DNA from: Arthrobacter castelli DSM 16402
GTDB taxonomy: Bacteria; Actinomycetota; Actinomycetes; Actinomycetales; Micrococcaceae
Length of the DNA: 64,000 bases
Assembly: GCF_000430705.1 (NCBI RefSeq)
Contig: NZ_AUMN01000005.1
Coordinates: 62,001 to 126,000, forward strand
Reading direction: 5' to 3'
A program made the position numbers and the translations under genes. Below the pieces are notes generated by a model. It saw only the letters and a list, made by a program, of their open reading frames with translations, was not told the DNA's origin and made no database searches. Shown here in pieces: positions 7,908 to 15,683 of this stretch (positions are counted from its first letter, which is position 1; the number at the start of each line of letters is the position of its first letter).

Positions 7908-10040
7908 CTAGCGCTGCAGTGCCTTCTCGAAAGTCTTGGCCATATACGGCGCCATCGTCTCCACATAAGTCGCCGACAGGTGCGAGGAATCGAAATAGGT
8001 GATTACCCCGCCATTGACCCCGCGGCAGCGGTCCGGCGCGCAGACCAAGTCGTCAAAGCTGGTGTGGTTGATGTTCTTCCGGTCGATGTTCTTCACCGCC
8101 TGGATCAGCGGATCCGAATGGACCTTCCAGTCCTGGGAGGACCCGGAACAGGCCGTCTGGTTTTCGGGGTTTTTCGCCACACATTCGGGAACGTCGATGC
8201 CCGGGTAGGTCGGGTCCTTGATGGCCAGTACGTTGGTGCCGGCCTTGGCCCACTCCTTCAGGTAGCTTTCGTACCCTTCGACGGCGGCAGGCCCGCTGTC
8301 CGCCAGGCTGTGGCCGACGATCGGCGCTGACTGGCGCTCGGACGTGATCACCAGGTCGTACTTATCGCCCTTGGTTTGTTCCTGTGCCCACTGCCCCCAT
8401 TCGTAACAGTCCTGGCTCTTCTTCTCGGTGTCGAACTGCTGCTTTGCATCGGTCGCGGTGCACTTGGAGATGATATACGTGTCAATCGTCCAGCCCTTTT
8501 CATCGGCCAGTTCGCGCAGCGCGGGCAGCCAGTGCCGTGCATGCGAATTGCCCACCAGGGCTATTTCCGTGTCGCCGGAGCCGAAGCTGCAGGACAGCTT
8601 TTTGTCGTAGCGGCCTTCCGGGAAACACTTCTCTTCGTTGATATCAGCCTTGTCTGTCTTCGCCAGTTCGGGCTCGGGAACCACCTTCCCGTCCGGATCC
8701 ACCTCGCATTCAGGCGGACCCTTCACCAAGGCCGCAGCACCGAGGCAGGGCGTCTTCTTGTCCTCCACGGCAGCCAGTTCTTGTTCGGCCGCTTCCTTGC
8801 GCACCTCGGCCTCGGTCCACTGCAACGACCCGAGCAGCACGACGGCGATCATTCCGATGGCCGCAAACTGATAGCTCTGGCGCAGCGGCGCATGCGGCTT
8901 GGCGAACCGGAACCGGTCCTCGACATGGACCTTGCTGAGTCCGGCCAGCACGAATGTGGCAACCAGGATGACGGCCTTGTCCAGCATGCCCAGGCTGCCG
9001 TTGCTGACGTACGGCAGCAGGGCAATCAGCGGCCAGTGCCACAAATACACCGAGTAGGAGACGTCACCGAGCCACTGGATCGGTCCATGCTTGAGGAATC
9101 CAGTAGGGGAGAGGGGATGGTCGGACCCGGCGAGGATGACGACGGCGGTGCCGGCGACAGGCAGCAGCGCTGCCACGCCGGGGAACGGCGTCGCAGACGT
9201 GTACCAGTACGCGGCCGCGAACACCGCGGCAATCCCGGCCCATGACAGCACGACGCCGACACGACTGTTCGGGTTCCGTGCGCTCATGGTGGCGAACGTG
9301 GCAATGAAGCCGCCGGCGGCCAGCTCCCAAATCCTCGTCGGGGTGATGAAGTACGCGGAGGCCGGCTCAATGGCGGTGAACCAGATGGAGAAGGCCAGTG
9401 AAATGACGACGACGGCGCCAATCACCGTCCGTGCGAGACGTATATTGGCCAGGTTCTCCGCCTCAGGATCCCGGCCCGCGCCGGCCCGGCTCCTCCTGCG
9501 GGCCACCACCCAGGCAACCGCCAGGATGAGCAGCGGCCATACCAGGTAGAACTGTTCCTCGACCGACAACGACCAGAAATGCTGGACCGGGCTCTCCATC
9601 GCGTCGGATTCCATGTAGTTGACCGACCCGGCAGCCAGTGCCCAGTTCTGCACATAAATGGCCGAGGCGATGATCTGCTTGGAGATTTCCGCCCACAGGG
9701 TGCTCGGCGCGACCAGCCGGACAGCCACCGCCGTCACGGCCAGCACCACCAAGGCGGCCGGTAGCAGGCGCCGCAGCCGGCGTGCCCAGAACTTCCACAG
9801 ATCGTGGCCGGTGCGCGGTGGCTTTTTCAGCAGGTGGGCGGTGATCAGGTAGCCGGAGATTACCAGGAAAACGTCGACGCCGATGTAACCGCCGCTGATC
9901 TTGCCCGGCCACAGATGGAACAACACCACCAGGGCAACAGCCAGTGCCCGCAGGCCCTGAATGTCTTTCCGTGGGCCCGACGGTGCGGCCGGCTGTGAAG
10001 CCGGCTGTGGTTTGGCGGGAACCTCCGCGCTGGCGGTCAT
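7908..10040 (-). CDS. Acyltransferase-3 / SGNH O-acyltransferase (OafA/YrhL-like)
   Basis: A 710-residue integral membrane protein. The first ~400 residues form the acyltransferase-3 domain: DIQGLRALAVALVVLFHLWP, the conserved GYIGVDVFLVISGYLIT, RRLRRLLPAAL, HFWSLSVEEQFYLVWPLL, and about ten helices in all. The last ~250 residues are an extracytoplasmic SGNH hydrolase-like domain with LVGNSHARHWLPAL (Ser block I) and DSSHLS (Asp/His block). Such proteins move acyl groups, usually acetyl, onto surface polysaccharide or peptidoglycan. The exact acceptor is unknown. It appears monocistronic. Confidence 0.92.
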   Translation of the reverse strand: MTASAEVPAKPQPASQPAAPSGPRKDIQGLRALAVALVVLFHLWPGKISGGYIGVDVFLVISGYLITAHLLKKPPRTGHDLWKFWARRLRRLLPAALVVLAVTAVAVRLVAPSTLWAEISKQIIASAIYVQNWALAAGSVNYMESDAMESPVQHFWSLSVEEQFYLVWPLLILAVAWVVARRRSRAGAGRDPEAENLANIRLARTVIGAVVVISLAFSIWFTAIEPASAYFITPTRIWELAAGGFIATFATMSARNPNSRVGVVLSWAGIAAVFAAAYWYTSATPFPGVAALLPVAGTAVVILAGSDHPLSPTGFLKHGPIQWLGDVSYSVYLWHWPLIALLPYVSNGSLGMLDKAVILVATFVLAGLSKVHVEDRFRFAKPHAPLRQSYQFAAIGMIAVVLLGSLQWTEAEVRKEAAEQELAAVEDKKTPCLGAAALVKGPPECEVDPDGKVVPEPELAKTDKADINEEKCFPEGRYDKKLSCSFGSGDTEIALVGNSHARHWLPALRELADEKGWTIDTYIISKCTATDAKQQFDTEKKSQDCYEWGQWAQEQTKGDKYDLVITSERQSAPIVGHSLADSGPAAVEGYESYLKEWAKAGTNVLAIKDPTYPGIDVPECVAKNPENQTACSGSSQDWKVHSDPLIQAVKNIDRKNINHTSFDDLVCAPDRCRGVNGGVITYFDSSHLSATYVETMAPYMAKTFEKALQR

Positions 10041-10423
10041 GGGGTGGGGAGCCTCCGTGGGATAGCGGTCAGGGGCCGTGGAGATCCCTTCAATGTTACC
10101 TTACCGTTATCAAGATTTCTAAGATGGCCACTTGTGCGCCTGCGTGTGCCGGGTGTATGAGAGTCGTGCAGCCAATTCACCATGGCACCCCCAATACTCC
10201 GGCGGCAGTGAGCTGGATCGTCATGAAACCCCGGTGCTCCGGCGCTTGTGAGCTGGATCGTCACGCGACGGACCACGGCGCCACGCCGTCGTCGTTATCA
10301 AAATGTGACAATCCGAGATATGCCCGTGTACGTTGGCCGCAGTGTCGGCCCGCAAGAGTGACCGGCACCCTTGCGCAGATTGCCCAGCTCTGCCTCTGCT
10401 GCAAGGCCGTTCGCAACACATAC
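10041..10423. other. Non-coding stretch between the acyltransferase and the riboswitch
   Basis: No gene is recognised. It should hold the promoters of both divergent units. A 29-bp near-repeat (10197-10225 and 10237-10265) lies in the middle. GCCTCTGC at 10392-10399 can pair with GCAGAGGC at 10427-10434, at the 5' edge of the riboswitch. Confidence 0.6.
10197..10265. repeat. 29-bp direct repeat, two copies with 40-bp period
   Basis: CTCCGGCG followed by four variable bases and then TGAGCTGGATCGTCA appears at 10197-10225 and again at 10237-10265. Outside the variable four bases there is one mismatch. It is not coding and lies between divergent transcripts, so it could be a paired regulator site or a local duplication. 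Confidence 0.6.
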
Positions 10424-10577
10424 ATGGCAGAGGCGGGGGAACCGCAGGGTCTCCAAGCCATCCGGAGACCCAGGGGTTAAGCCGCATGGTCTTCAGCCAG
10501 TCCCAGCTGGTGATGGCCACATGGCCGGGTGCCTCCCATCCGAACCCGTCAGCTCACCCCGCAGGCATTGGGAGAGG
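10424..10577 (+). ncRNA. c-di-AMP riboswitch (ydaO-yuaA class)
   Basis: The conserved blocks of this class appear in order: GGCAGAGGCGGGGGAACC near 10425, a GGGTCTCC...GGAGACCC hairpin, GGGGTTAAGCC near 10473, and CCGAACCCGTCAGCTCACC followed by CGCAGGC...GGGAGAGG at 10540-10577. In actinobacteria the class is typically upstream of resuscitation-promoting factors and cell-wall hydrolases, as here. High c-di-AMP normally switches expression off. The terminal GGGAGAGG is also the likely ribosome site of the next gene, which suggests control of translation. Confidence 0.85.
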
Positions 10578-10584
10578 CAAGACT

Positions 10585-11469
10585 TTGTCCAAGAATGTTC
10601 AGGCGCGCCACCGCGCGCTTGCCGGTAACACCAGCGCCATCAAATCCGTCTCCAACGCGGTCACGTCGCAGGCCGGCGTCATCGGCCGGTCCGCCGCCGT
10701 GGTCGGCGCGGCATCGGCCCTGATGCTGGGAATCGGAGCCCCGGCCCAGGCCGGAGCGACGGATGCCGGCTCCAGTTCCGCATCCTCCTTCAGTGCCGCA
10801 TCCACATCCGCGGCAGCGTCGGGTGCGCCGGCTGCGCCGGCTCAGACCGGCCTGAGCACCCACACCGTGCAGTCCGGAGACACGCTGGCCCTCATCGCGC
10901 AGCAGCACGGCGTCAGCCTCGACGCGGTGCTGGCTGCGAACGGGCTGAGCCTGGACTCCGTCATTTACCCCGGTGACACCATCCAGATCCCCGGCGCTTC
11001 GGGATCAGCATCGGGTGGCGCCTCGGCGGGAGCTGCAGCAACCGCGTCAGCCCCTGCGACCGGTGGTGGCGGAGCTTCCGTTTCCTCCGATGCCGGGTCC
11101 TCCGTCTCCACGGTGAGCTCGGACGTCACAGAGATCCCGTCATCCGGGGGTAACGCCGCAATGCTGTCCTCCGCACAATCCCAGCTGGGAGCCATTCAGG
11201 ACTGCACCGCACTGGTGGAGCAGGCCCTGCAGGCCGCCGGAGTCAGCGGTGTTGGCGATGAGTCGGTCCAGTCGCTGCTGCAGTTCGCTTCCCCGGTGTC
11301 GAGCCCGCAGCCGGGCGATATCGCCTACTACGCTGACGGCGGTGCCGGTGTCGCGCACATCGCCATCTACATCGGTGACGGTGAGGCCATCCACAGTGGC
11401 TGGGAAGGCAACAAGACCGTCGTTGAAAGTGTCGACGTCGGTTCAGGCCCGGTCTTCTACCGCGTCTAA
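10585..11469 (+). CDS. Secreted LysM / NlpC-P60-like cell-wall hydrolase
   Basis: The chosen start is TTG 10585, eight bases after GGGAGAGG. It gives 294 residues beginning MSKNVQARHRALAGN, with a signal-type segment ending GIGAPAQAGA. A LysM domain (HTVQSGDTLALIAQQHGVSL) lies near 95-135. A Ser/Ala/Gly linker follows, and the C-terminal ~110 residues resemble NlpC/P60: Cys in QDCTALVEQALQAAG, then PGDIAYYADGGAGVAHIAIY with a candidate catalytic His. It probably cuts peptidoglycan peptides during growth or resuscitation. The riboswitch links it to c-di-AMP. The catalytic domain is shorter than usual, so the activity call is less sure than the secretion call. Confidence 0.85.
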   Translation: MSKNVQARHRALAGNTSAIKSVSNAVTSQAGVIGRSAAVVGAASALMLGIGAPAQAGATDAGSSSASSFSAASTSAAASGAPAAPAQTGLSTHTVQSGDTLALIAQQHGVSLDAVLAANGLSLDSVIYPGDTIQIPGASGSASGGASAGAAATASAPATGGGGASVSSDAGSSVSTVSSDVTEIPSSGGNAAMLSSAQSQLGAIQDCTALVEQALQAAGVSGVGDESVQSLLQFASPVSSPQPGDIAYYADGGAGVAHIAIYIGDGEAIHSGWEGNKTVVESVDVGSGPVFYRV

Positions 11470-11552
11470 AACTGAAGAAAGCTTCCGCGCGGCCGCCCGG
11501 CCAATTACTGGGTTGGCCTGAAGGCATGCGCGGTTGAGGCACTTCATGTGCC

Positions 11553-11586
11553 GTACGCCCGGCCGGGCTCCCCCGGCCGGGCGTAC
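11553..11586. terminator. Strong bidirectional hairpin terminator
   Basis: GTACGCCCGGCCGGG at 11553-11567 pairs perfectly over 15 bp with its complement at 11572-11586 around a four-base loop, followed by TAATTT. It lies between the converging wall-hydrolase and TetR genes. Confidence 0.8.
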
Positions 11587-11590
11587 TAAT

Positions 11591-12295
11591 TTAAGAGTGC
11601 CGGCCACACCGCTGGTCACGAACCCCGGCTCCGGCGAGGTGCCCGATGATCACCTCGCGGAATGTCTCGTCGGGATCGGTCACCGGCGAGGCGTTGGCCA
11701 AGGCCGTGCCCAGATACAGATACTGGCCGGAGCGGGCGATAGTTGCCAAGTATTCCCCGGGTGAACCGTCAGCGGCCGGGGGGCCGGCGGCGCTCAGTTC
11801 GTTGAGGGCGTGGGCAGCGGTGATGGCGGTGAGCATGGCTACGGTCCGCAGCTTTGCGCTTTCGCCGATACCGGCACCGGACAGGGCGGACAGCGCGTAC
11901 TCGAGATATCGGAGACTATTCGGTCCCAGGGCGGGCCGGGTCAGTAAAAGCGGCGGAAGCCACCGGTGGCGGTGCATGATCGACCGCGACTGGAACGCCA
12001 AGTCCGTCAGCTTCGCGGCGGCGGTGCCGGAGGGGGTCTCGAGGTCATATTCGGCGCTGACCGCGTCAATCATGACTTCGATCAGTTCGTCCTGCGACTT
12101 CAGATAGCGGTAGAGGGACGCCGTGCCCGAACCCAACGCCGCGGCGACGCTTCGCATCGATACCGCTTCCAGTCCATCCTTGTCGGCAACGTCGATGGCT
12201 GCCCGGGCGATGGAGTCACGGCTGTGCCGCGGCTTTGGCCCGGCGGCCGCACGGTCCGGTCTTGTCCAGACGCCGGTGTGCTGTGCCGTGGCCAT
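11591..12295 (-). CDS. TetR-family regulator of the adjacent glycosyltransferase
   Basis: A 234-residue regulator. The HTH lies at about 25-70 (DSIARAAIDVADKDGLEAVS, then AAALGSGTASLYRYLKSQDE). The C-terminal half is a helical ligand domain of the kind found with sugar-transfer or drug-resistance genes. It is divergent from the glycosyltransferase, and a perfect 21-bp palindrome lies between the two. It most likely represses both genes until a small molecule, perhaps the acceptor of the glycosyltransferase, binds. The inducer is unknown. Confidence 0.9.
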   Translation of the reverse strand: MATAQHTGVWTRPDRAAAGPKPRHSRDSIARAAIDVADKDGLEAVSMRSVAAALGSGTASLYRYLKSQDELIEVMIDAVSAEYDLETPSGTAAAKLTDLAFQSRSIMHRHRWLPPLLLTRPALGPNSLRYLEYALSALSGAGIGESAKLRTVAMLTAITAAHALNELSAAGPPAADGSPGEYLATIARSGQYLYLGTALANASPVTDPDETFREVIIGHLAGAGVRDQRCGRHS

Positions 12296-12348
12296 CGATA
12301 TCGTCGTCCGTCCTGGTTCGCCGGTTCTTCCCGTTTCCTATACTATTG

Positions 12349-12369
12349 ATTGCGAACAGTGTTCGCAAT
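12349..12369. promoter_or_regulatory. Perfect TetR-type operator
   Basis: ATTGCGAACA, a central G, and TGTTCGCAAT form a perfect inverted repeat with 10-bp arms. It sits 18 bp before the glycosyltransferase ATG, and a TATACT (12339-12344) lies just upstream as a possible -10 box. The position is ideal for repression by the divergent TetR protein. Confidence 0.75.
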
Positions 12370-12386
12370 TACGTGGAAGGCCAAGT

Positions 12387-13610
12387 ATGCGCGTGTTGAT
12401 CGTTGCTCCCGGAACGAGGGGCGATGTTGCCCCAATGGCAGGTCTTGGCGCCCGGCTTCAAGCGGATTATGGGTTCGATGTGGCCATTGCCGCGAACCCG
12501 GCGCAGCTGGCGTTGATCGAATCTGCCGGGCTCGAATACCGTGAGCTCGCCGGGGACCTGGGCCAACTGGTGAACCCGGCGCCGCCAGGGCAAAAACCCA
12601 AGCCGGCAGATTTGCGGCGGTACATGAATGAGCTCGCCGGTTACATGGATCTCGGCGCTTACGGCACCTTGGCCGCGGCGCAAGCGGGCGCCGACGTCGT
12701 GCTGGCCAATTCCATTGCACCCTATGCCTTCGATGTCGCCGAAGCACTGAACATCCCTGCCATGGGTGTCTTCCTGCAACCGATTGAACCGAGCCGGGCC
12801 TATGCGCCGGTGACCCTGGGCACGGCACGGAACTTCACAGCCGCCGGAAACAAGCTTCTTGGCTCCCTGATCGCCCATGGCCCGGCTCCCTACGATAAGC
12901 CGACTGCCCGGATCCGCAGGGAGCTGGGGCTGGCGGATAAATCACGCCGCAGGTCAGAAGCGGAGCGCCGCCGGCGTGACAGCACGATCCTGCACGGGTT
13001 CAGTCCCGCCGTCGTCCCGCGGCCGAAGGATTGGCGAAACGGGCTGCAGATGACGGGGTACTGGTGGCCCGACGTGGACGCTGCATGGTCGCCGCCGTCG
13101 GAATTGGAAGCGTTCCTGGCCGACGGACCGGCTCCGGTCTTTATCGGATGTGGCAGTACAGGTGCGATGGGCGCGGACTTCATGCTCGACGTCGTCGAAC
13201 GGGCCGGCGTGCGGGCCGTCCTGCAGGGAGTCGACGGGGTTTCGCAGCGGGACGCGATCAGCATTGGCCCCGTCCCCCACGAATGGTTGTTCCCGCGGGT
13301 ATCCGCTGCCGTCCATCATGGCGGGGCCGGCACGACGGCGGCAGCGTTGCGGGCCGGGGTTCCCAGTGTCGCCGTGCCGATCTTCACCGACCAGCCGTTC
13401 TGGGCCGCGCGGATCCACGCACTTGGGGCGGGGCCGGAGCCGATTGCGTATAAGAATCTCGCGCCGGCCGGTCTCGCAAGGGCCATCAGGCAGGCACAAA
13501 CTACAGAGTCGTACGCCGAAAACGCCCGTGGGATCTCCCGGAAGCTGCTTGCCGAAGACGGCGTCGCGCCCGTCGCCGCGGCGATAGAGCGGGTGGCCGG
13601 CACGAACTAA
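12387..13610 (+). CDS. Family-1 (UGT-like) glycosyltransferase
   Basis: The 407-residue protein starts at ATG 12387, giving the typical N-terminus MRVLIVAPGTRGDVAPMAGL. The nucleotide-sugar site is VHHGGAGTTAAALRAGVPSV followed by PIFTDQPFWAARIHALGAG, as in antibiotic- and macrolide-modifying enzymes and sterol/rhamnolipid-type transferases. It likely attaches a sugar to a small hydrophobic acceptor. Control by a TetR repressor fits a detoxification or secondary-metabolite role. The last codons, ACG AAC TAA, lie inside the left terminal repeat of a 93-bp element. Confidence 0.9.
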   Translation: MRVLIVAPGTRGDVAPMAGLGARLQADYGFDVAIAANPAQLALIESAGLEYRELAGDLGQLVNPAPPGQKPKPADLRRYMNELAGYMDLGAYGTLAAAQAGADVVLANSIAPYAFDVAEALNIPAMGVFLQPIEPSRAYAPVTLGTARNFTAAGNKLLGSLIAHGPAPYDKPTARIRRELGLADKSRRRSEAERRRRDSTILHGFSPAVVPRPKDWRNGLQMTGYWWPDVDAAWSPPSELEAFLADGPAPVFIGCGSTGAMGADFMLDVVERAGVRAVLQGVDGVSQRDAISIGPVPHEWLFPRVSAAVHHGGAGTTAAALRAGVPSVAVPIFTDQPFWAARIHALGAGPEPIAYKNLAPAGLARAIRQAQTTESYAENARGISRKLLAEDGVAPVAAAIERVAGTN

Positions 13611-13693
13611 CACCAACCGGGAAACTGTGCGGCGTGTCGGGTGCCGACACGCCGCACAGGACACGCCTGAAGCCTGTTTGGTGTTAATCCGTG
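13601..13693. repeat. 93-bp nested palindromic repeat element, copy 1
   Basis: The ends are 16-bp imperfect inverted repeats (CACGAACTAACACCAA at 13601-13616, TTGGTGTTAATCCGTG at 13678-13693). The centre is a perfect 16-bp stem (13625-13640 with 13644-13659) around GTG. The second copy at 33655-33747 has the same length, the same outer ends and the same core stem at identical offsets. It lies between converging genes and supplies the stop codon of the glycosyltransferase. It is either a miniature mobile repeat or a dispersed bidirectional terminator. Confidence 0.8.
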
Positions 13694-13721
13694 CTCACTG
13701 CGCTGTTCTAGTTCTGCACGT

Positions 13722-14795
13722 TTAGTTCCGCAGTGCCGGGTAGTCGGTATAGCCTTCGGCGCCACTGGTGTAGAACGTGGACGGGTCCGGTGTGTTCAGC
13801 GGCAGGTCTTCGGCCCAGCGGCGGATCAGGTCCGGGTTGGCTATGGCGGGCCGGCCAACGACGACGCCGTCGGCGTGCCCGCCGTCGAGCAGGGCCAGTG
13901 CCTCCTCGCGGCTGGTCATCACGCTGAAGCCGCTGTTGGCCAGCACCGGCCCGGCGAAGGCCGCCCGCAGATCCTGCACCAGGTCTCCGGAAGGTTCTTT
14001 GTGCAGGATGCTCAGGTAGGACAGGCCCAGCGGTGCGAGCGCCTCGAGCAAGGCGCCGTAGGTGGCCTTGACATCCTCGTGGTCGCGTTCGAAGGCATCC
14101 TGAATGTTGTGTTCGGGAGAAATCCGCAGTCCCACCCGGCCCGGCCCAACCGCTTCCGCCACGGCCGCGACAACTTCGATGACGAAGCGCGCCCGGTTGG
14201 CGGCGGACCCACCGTAGTCGTCGGTGCGCTGATTGGACTCAGGGGAGAGGAACTCGTGCAGCAGGTAACCGTTGGCCCCGTGCATCTCCACACCGTCCAT
14301 GCCCGCGGCGATGGCATTCTTTGACGCCTGCACGAACTCCTCGATGACGCCATCGATCTCCGCTTCGGTCAGCGCGTGGGGGACCGGGTATGGCTGCTTG
14401 CCGTCGTGGGTACGCACCTGGCCGTCGATGGCGATGGCGCTCGGTGCCACCGGCTGCAGTCCGCCGGTCACGTCGGAATGGCTGACCCGACCGGCATGCA
14501 TCACCTGGGCAAAGATCCGCCCGCCGGCGTCGTGCACTGCCTCGGTGACCTTGGCCCAACCGGCAACTTGCTCCTCCGTCACCAGTCCGGGCTGGCCCGG
14601 GTAACCCTGCCCGGTCTTGCCGGGATATACCCCCTCGCTGACCAGCAGTCCGAGCGAGGCGCGTTGCCGGTAGTGCTCGATGTTGAGCGAATTTGGCACT
14701 CCATCATGTCCGGACCGCAACCGGGTCAGCGGCGCCATGATGACCCGGTTGGGGATGTCGACATCGCCGAGGGTCAGCGGGGACAGCAGGTTCAC
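13722..14795 (-). CDS. Old Yellow Enzyme-type NADH:flavin oxidoreductase
   Basis: A 357-residue FMN-dependent ene-reductase of the NemA/XenB group. The start MNLLSPLTLGDVDIPNRVIM, the MAPLTRLRSG loop, EQVAGWAKVTEAVHDAGGRI, the substrate-site DGVEMHGANGYLLHEFLSP and RTDDYGGSAANRARFVIEVV are all intact. The enzyme reduces activated C=C bonds and often nitro compounds, using NAD(P)H. The start is a GTG at 14795. It follows a TetR gene on the same strand, so it is probably controlled by that protein and used against electrophiles. Confidence 0.94.
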   Translation of the reverse strand: MNLLSPLTLGDVDIPNRVIMAPLTRLRSGHDGVPNSLNIEHYRQRASLGLLVSEGVYPGKTGQGYPGQPGLVTEEQVAGWAKVTEAVHDAGGRIFAQVMHAGRVSHSDVTGGLQPVAPSAIAIDGQVRTHDGKQPYPVPHALTEAEIDGVIEEFVQASKNAIAAGMDGVEMHGANGYLLHEFLSPESNQRTDDYGGSAANRARFVIEVVAAVAEAVGPGRVGLRISPEHNIQDAFERDHEDVKATYGALLEALAPLGLSYLSILHKEPSGDLVQDLRAAFAGPVLANSGFSVMTSREEALALLDGGHADGVVVGRPAIANPDLIRRWAEDLPLNTPDPSTFYTSGAEGYTDYPALRN

Positions 14796-14934
14796 GAGGC
14801 ACTCTTTTCGTCGGGGAGGATTCCACCGGAGGCAACCTGCGCCGCCGTCGTGCTATTCCAGACGCGACGCGGATCACACCCGACGCGGCGGCTCTCATCC
14901 GACGCCGCAGCTCACGCCGTCCGCGCAGCTCAGC

Positions 14935-15537
14935 TCACTCTGGCGGGGCCTGCCGCAGCATCTCCAGGTAGGCCTCGAGCGCCTCGACCTGCTGCGCCGG
15001 CGAAAATTCCGCCGGATACAGCACCGCCATGATCTGCGCCCCCATAGTGGTGGAGAGCAGATGGCGCACCACCTGAATGTCGTCGAGTTGACGGGTGATC
15101 CCGCCGTCATCGCGGGCCTGTTGCAAATACCCCAGCATTTGCGCCCGCCACTGGTTCATGTCCTGCTCGTGCTGCTGCGCCTTGTCCGGATCGGTCAGTG
15201 CCTTCTGCCAGAACGGAATCACAATGCGCGCCTCCAGAATCCGCTGCTCGTCCAGGGGCAGCACCTCATGGCAGAACGCCCGCAGTGCTTCGACACCGCG
15301 CAACCCGGCGGTGGACTGCTCCGTGCGTTCATTGGTCAGGTTGAACACATGCTGGAAGGAGGCGGCCAGCAACTCGTCCTTGGAGCCGAAATACGGCTTC
15401 AGCGCGCCATTGGCGAAGCCCGCGCGGGTGGCGATTTCGCGCATCGTGGCCCCGTCGATTCCCTCCCGGGCAATGACCCGCCACGTCACCTTCACGAGGT
15501 GCAGACGCCTGGCATCGTGGTCCACTAATTTCGGCAC
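14935..15537 (-). CDS. TetR-family regulator (BetI-like)
   Basis: The GTG at 15537 is preferred over an upstream in-frame TTG because AAGGAA lies eight bases before it. That gives 200 residues. The HTH is VTWRVIAREGIDGATMREIA followed by ATRAGFANGALKPYFGSKDE, with the 'FANGALxxYF' recognition helix typical of BetI-type repressors. It precedes the ene-reductase by 139 bp on the same strand and is divergent from the amine oxidase, so either or both may be its targets. CTTG-N5-CAAG at 15574-15586 is a weak candidate operator. Confidence 0.9.
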   Translation of the reverse strand: MPKLVDHDARRLHLVKVTWRVIAREGIDGATMREIATRAGFANGALKPYFGSKDELLAASFQHVFNLTNERTEQSTAGLRGVEALRAFCHEVLPLDEQRILEARIVIPFWQKALTDPDKAQQHEQDMNQWRAQMLGYLQQARDDGGITRQLDDIQVVRHLLSTTMGAQIMAVLYPAEFSPAQQVEALEAYLEMLRQAPPE

Positions 15538-15683
15538 TGCATCAGTTCCTTGATTCGGAGATGGCGGCAATTCCTTGCCAGACAAGTTTACGTGTGCCTA
15601 TGATTCTCCAACTGTAGAAAATAAATTGTGAGCGACGTTACAGGATTCTGTGACGCAGCGCTCGCCGGGGATGAGAGGCAGCA

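Noticed and set aside
13601-13693. Element copy 1 considered as a simple rho-independent terminator only
   Set aside because: No U-run follows, and the conserved outer ends plus the equal-length second copy require a dispersed repeat, though terminator activity may still exist.
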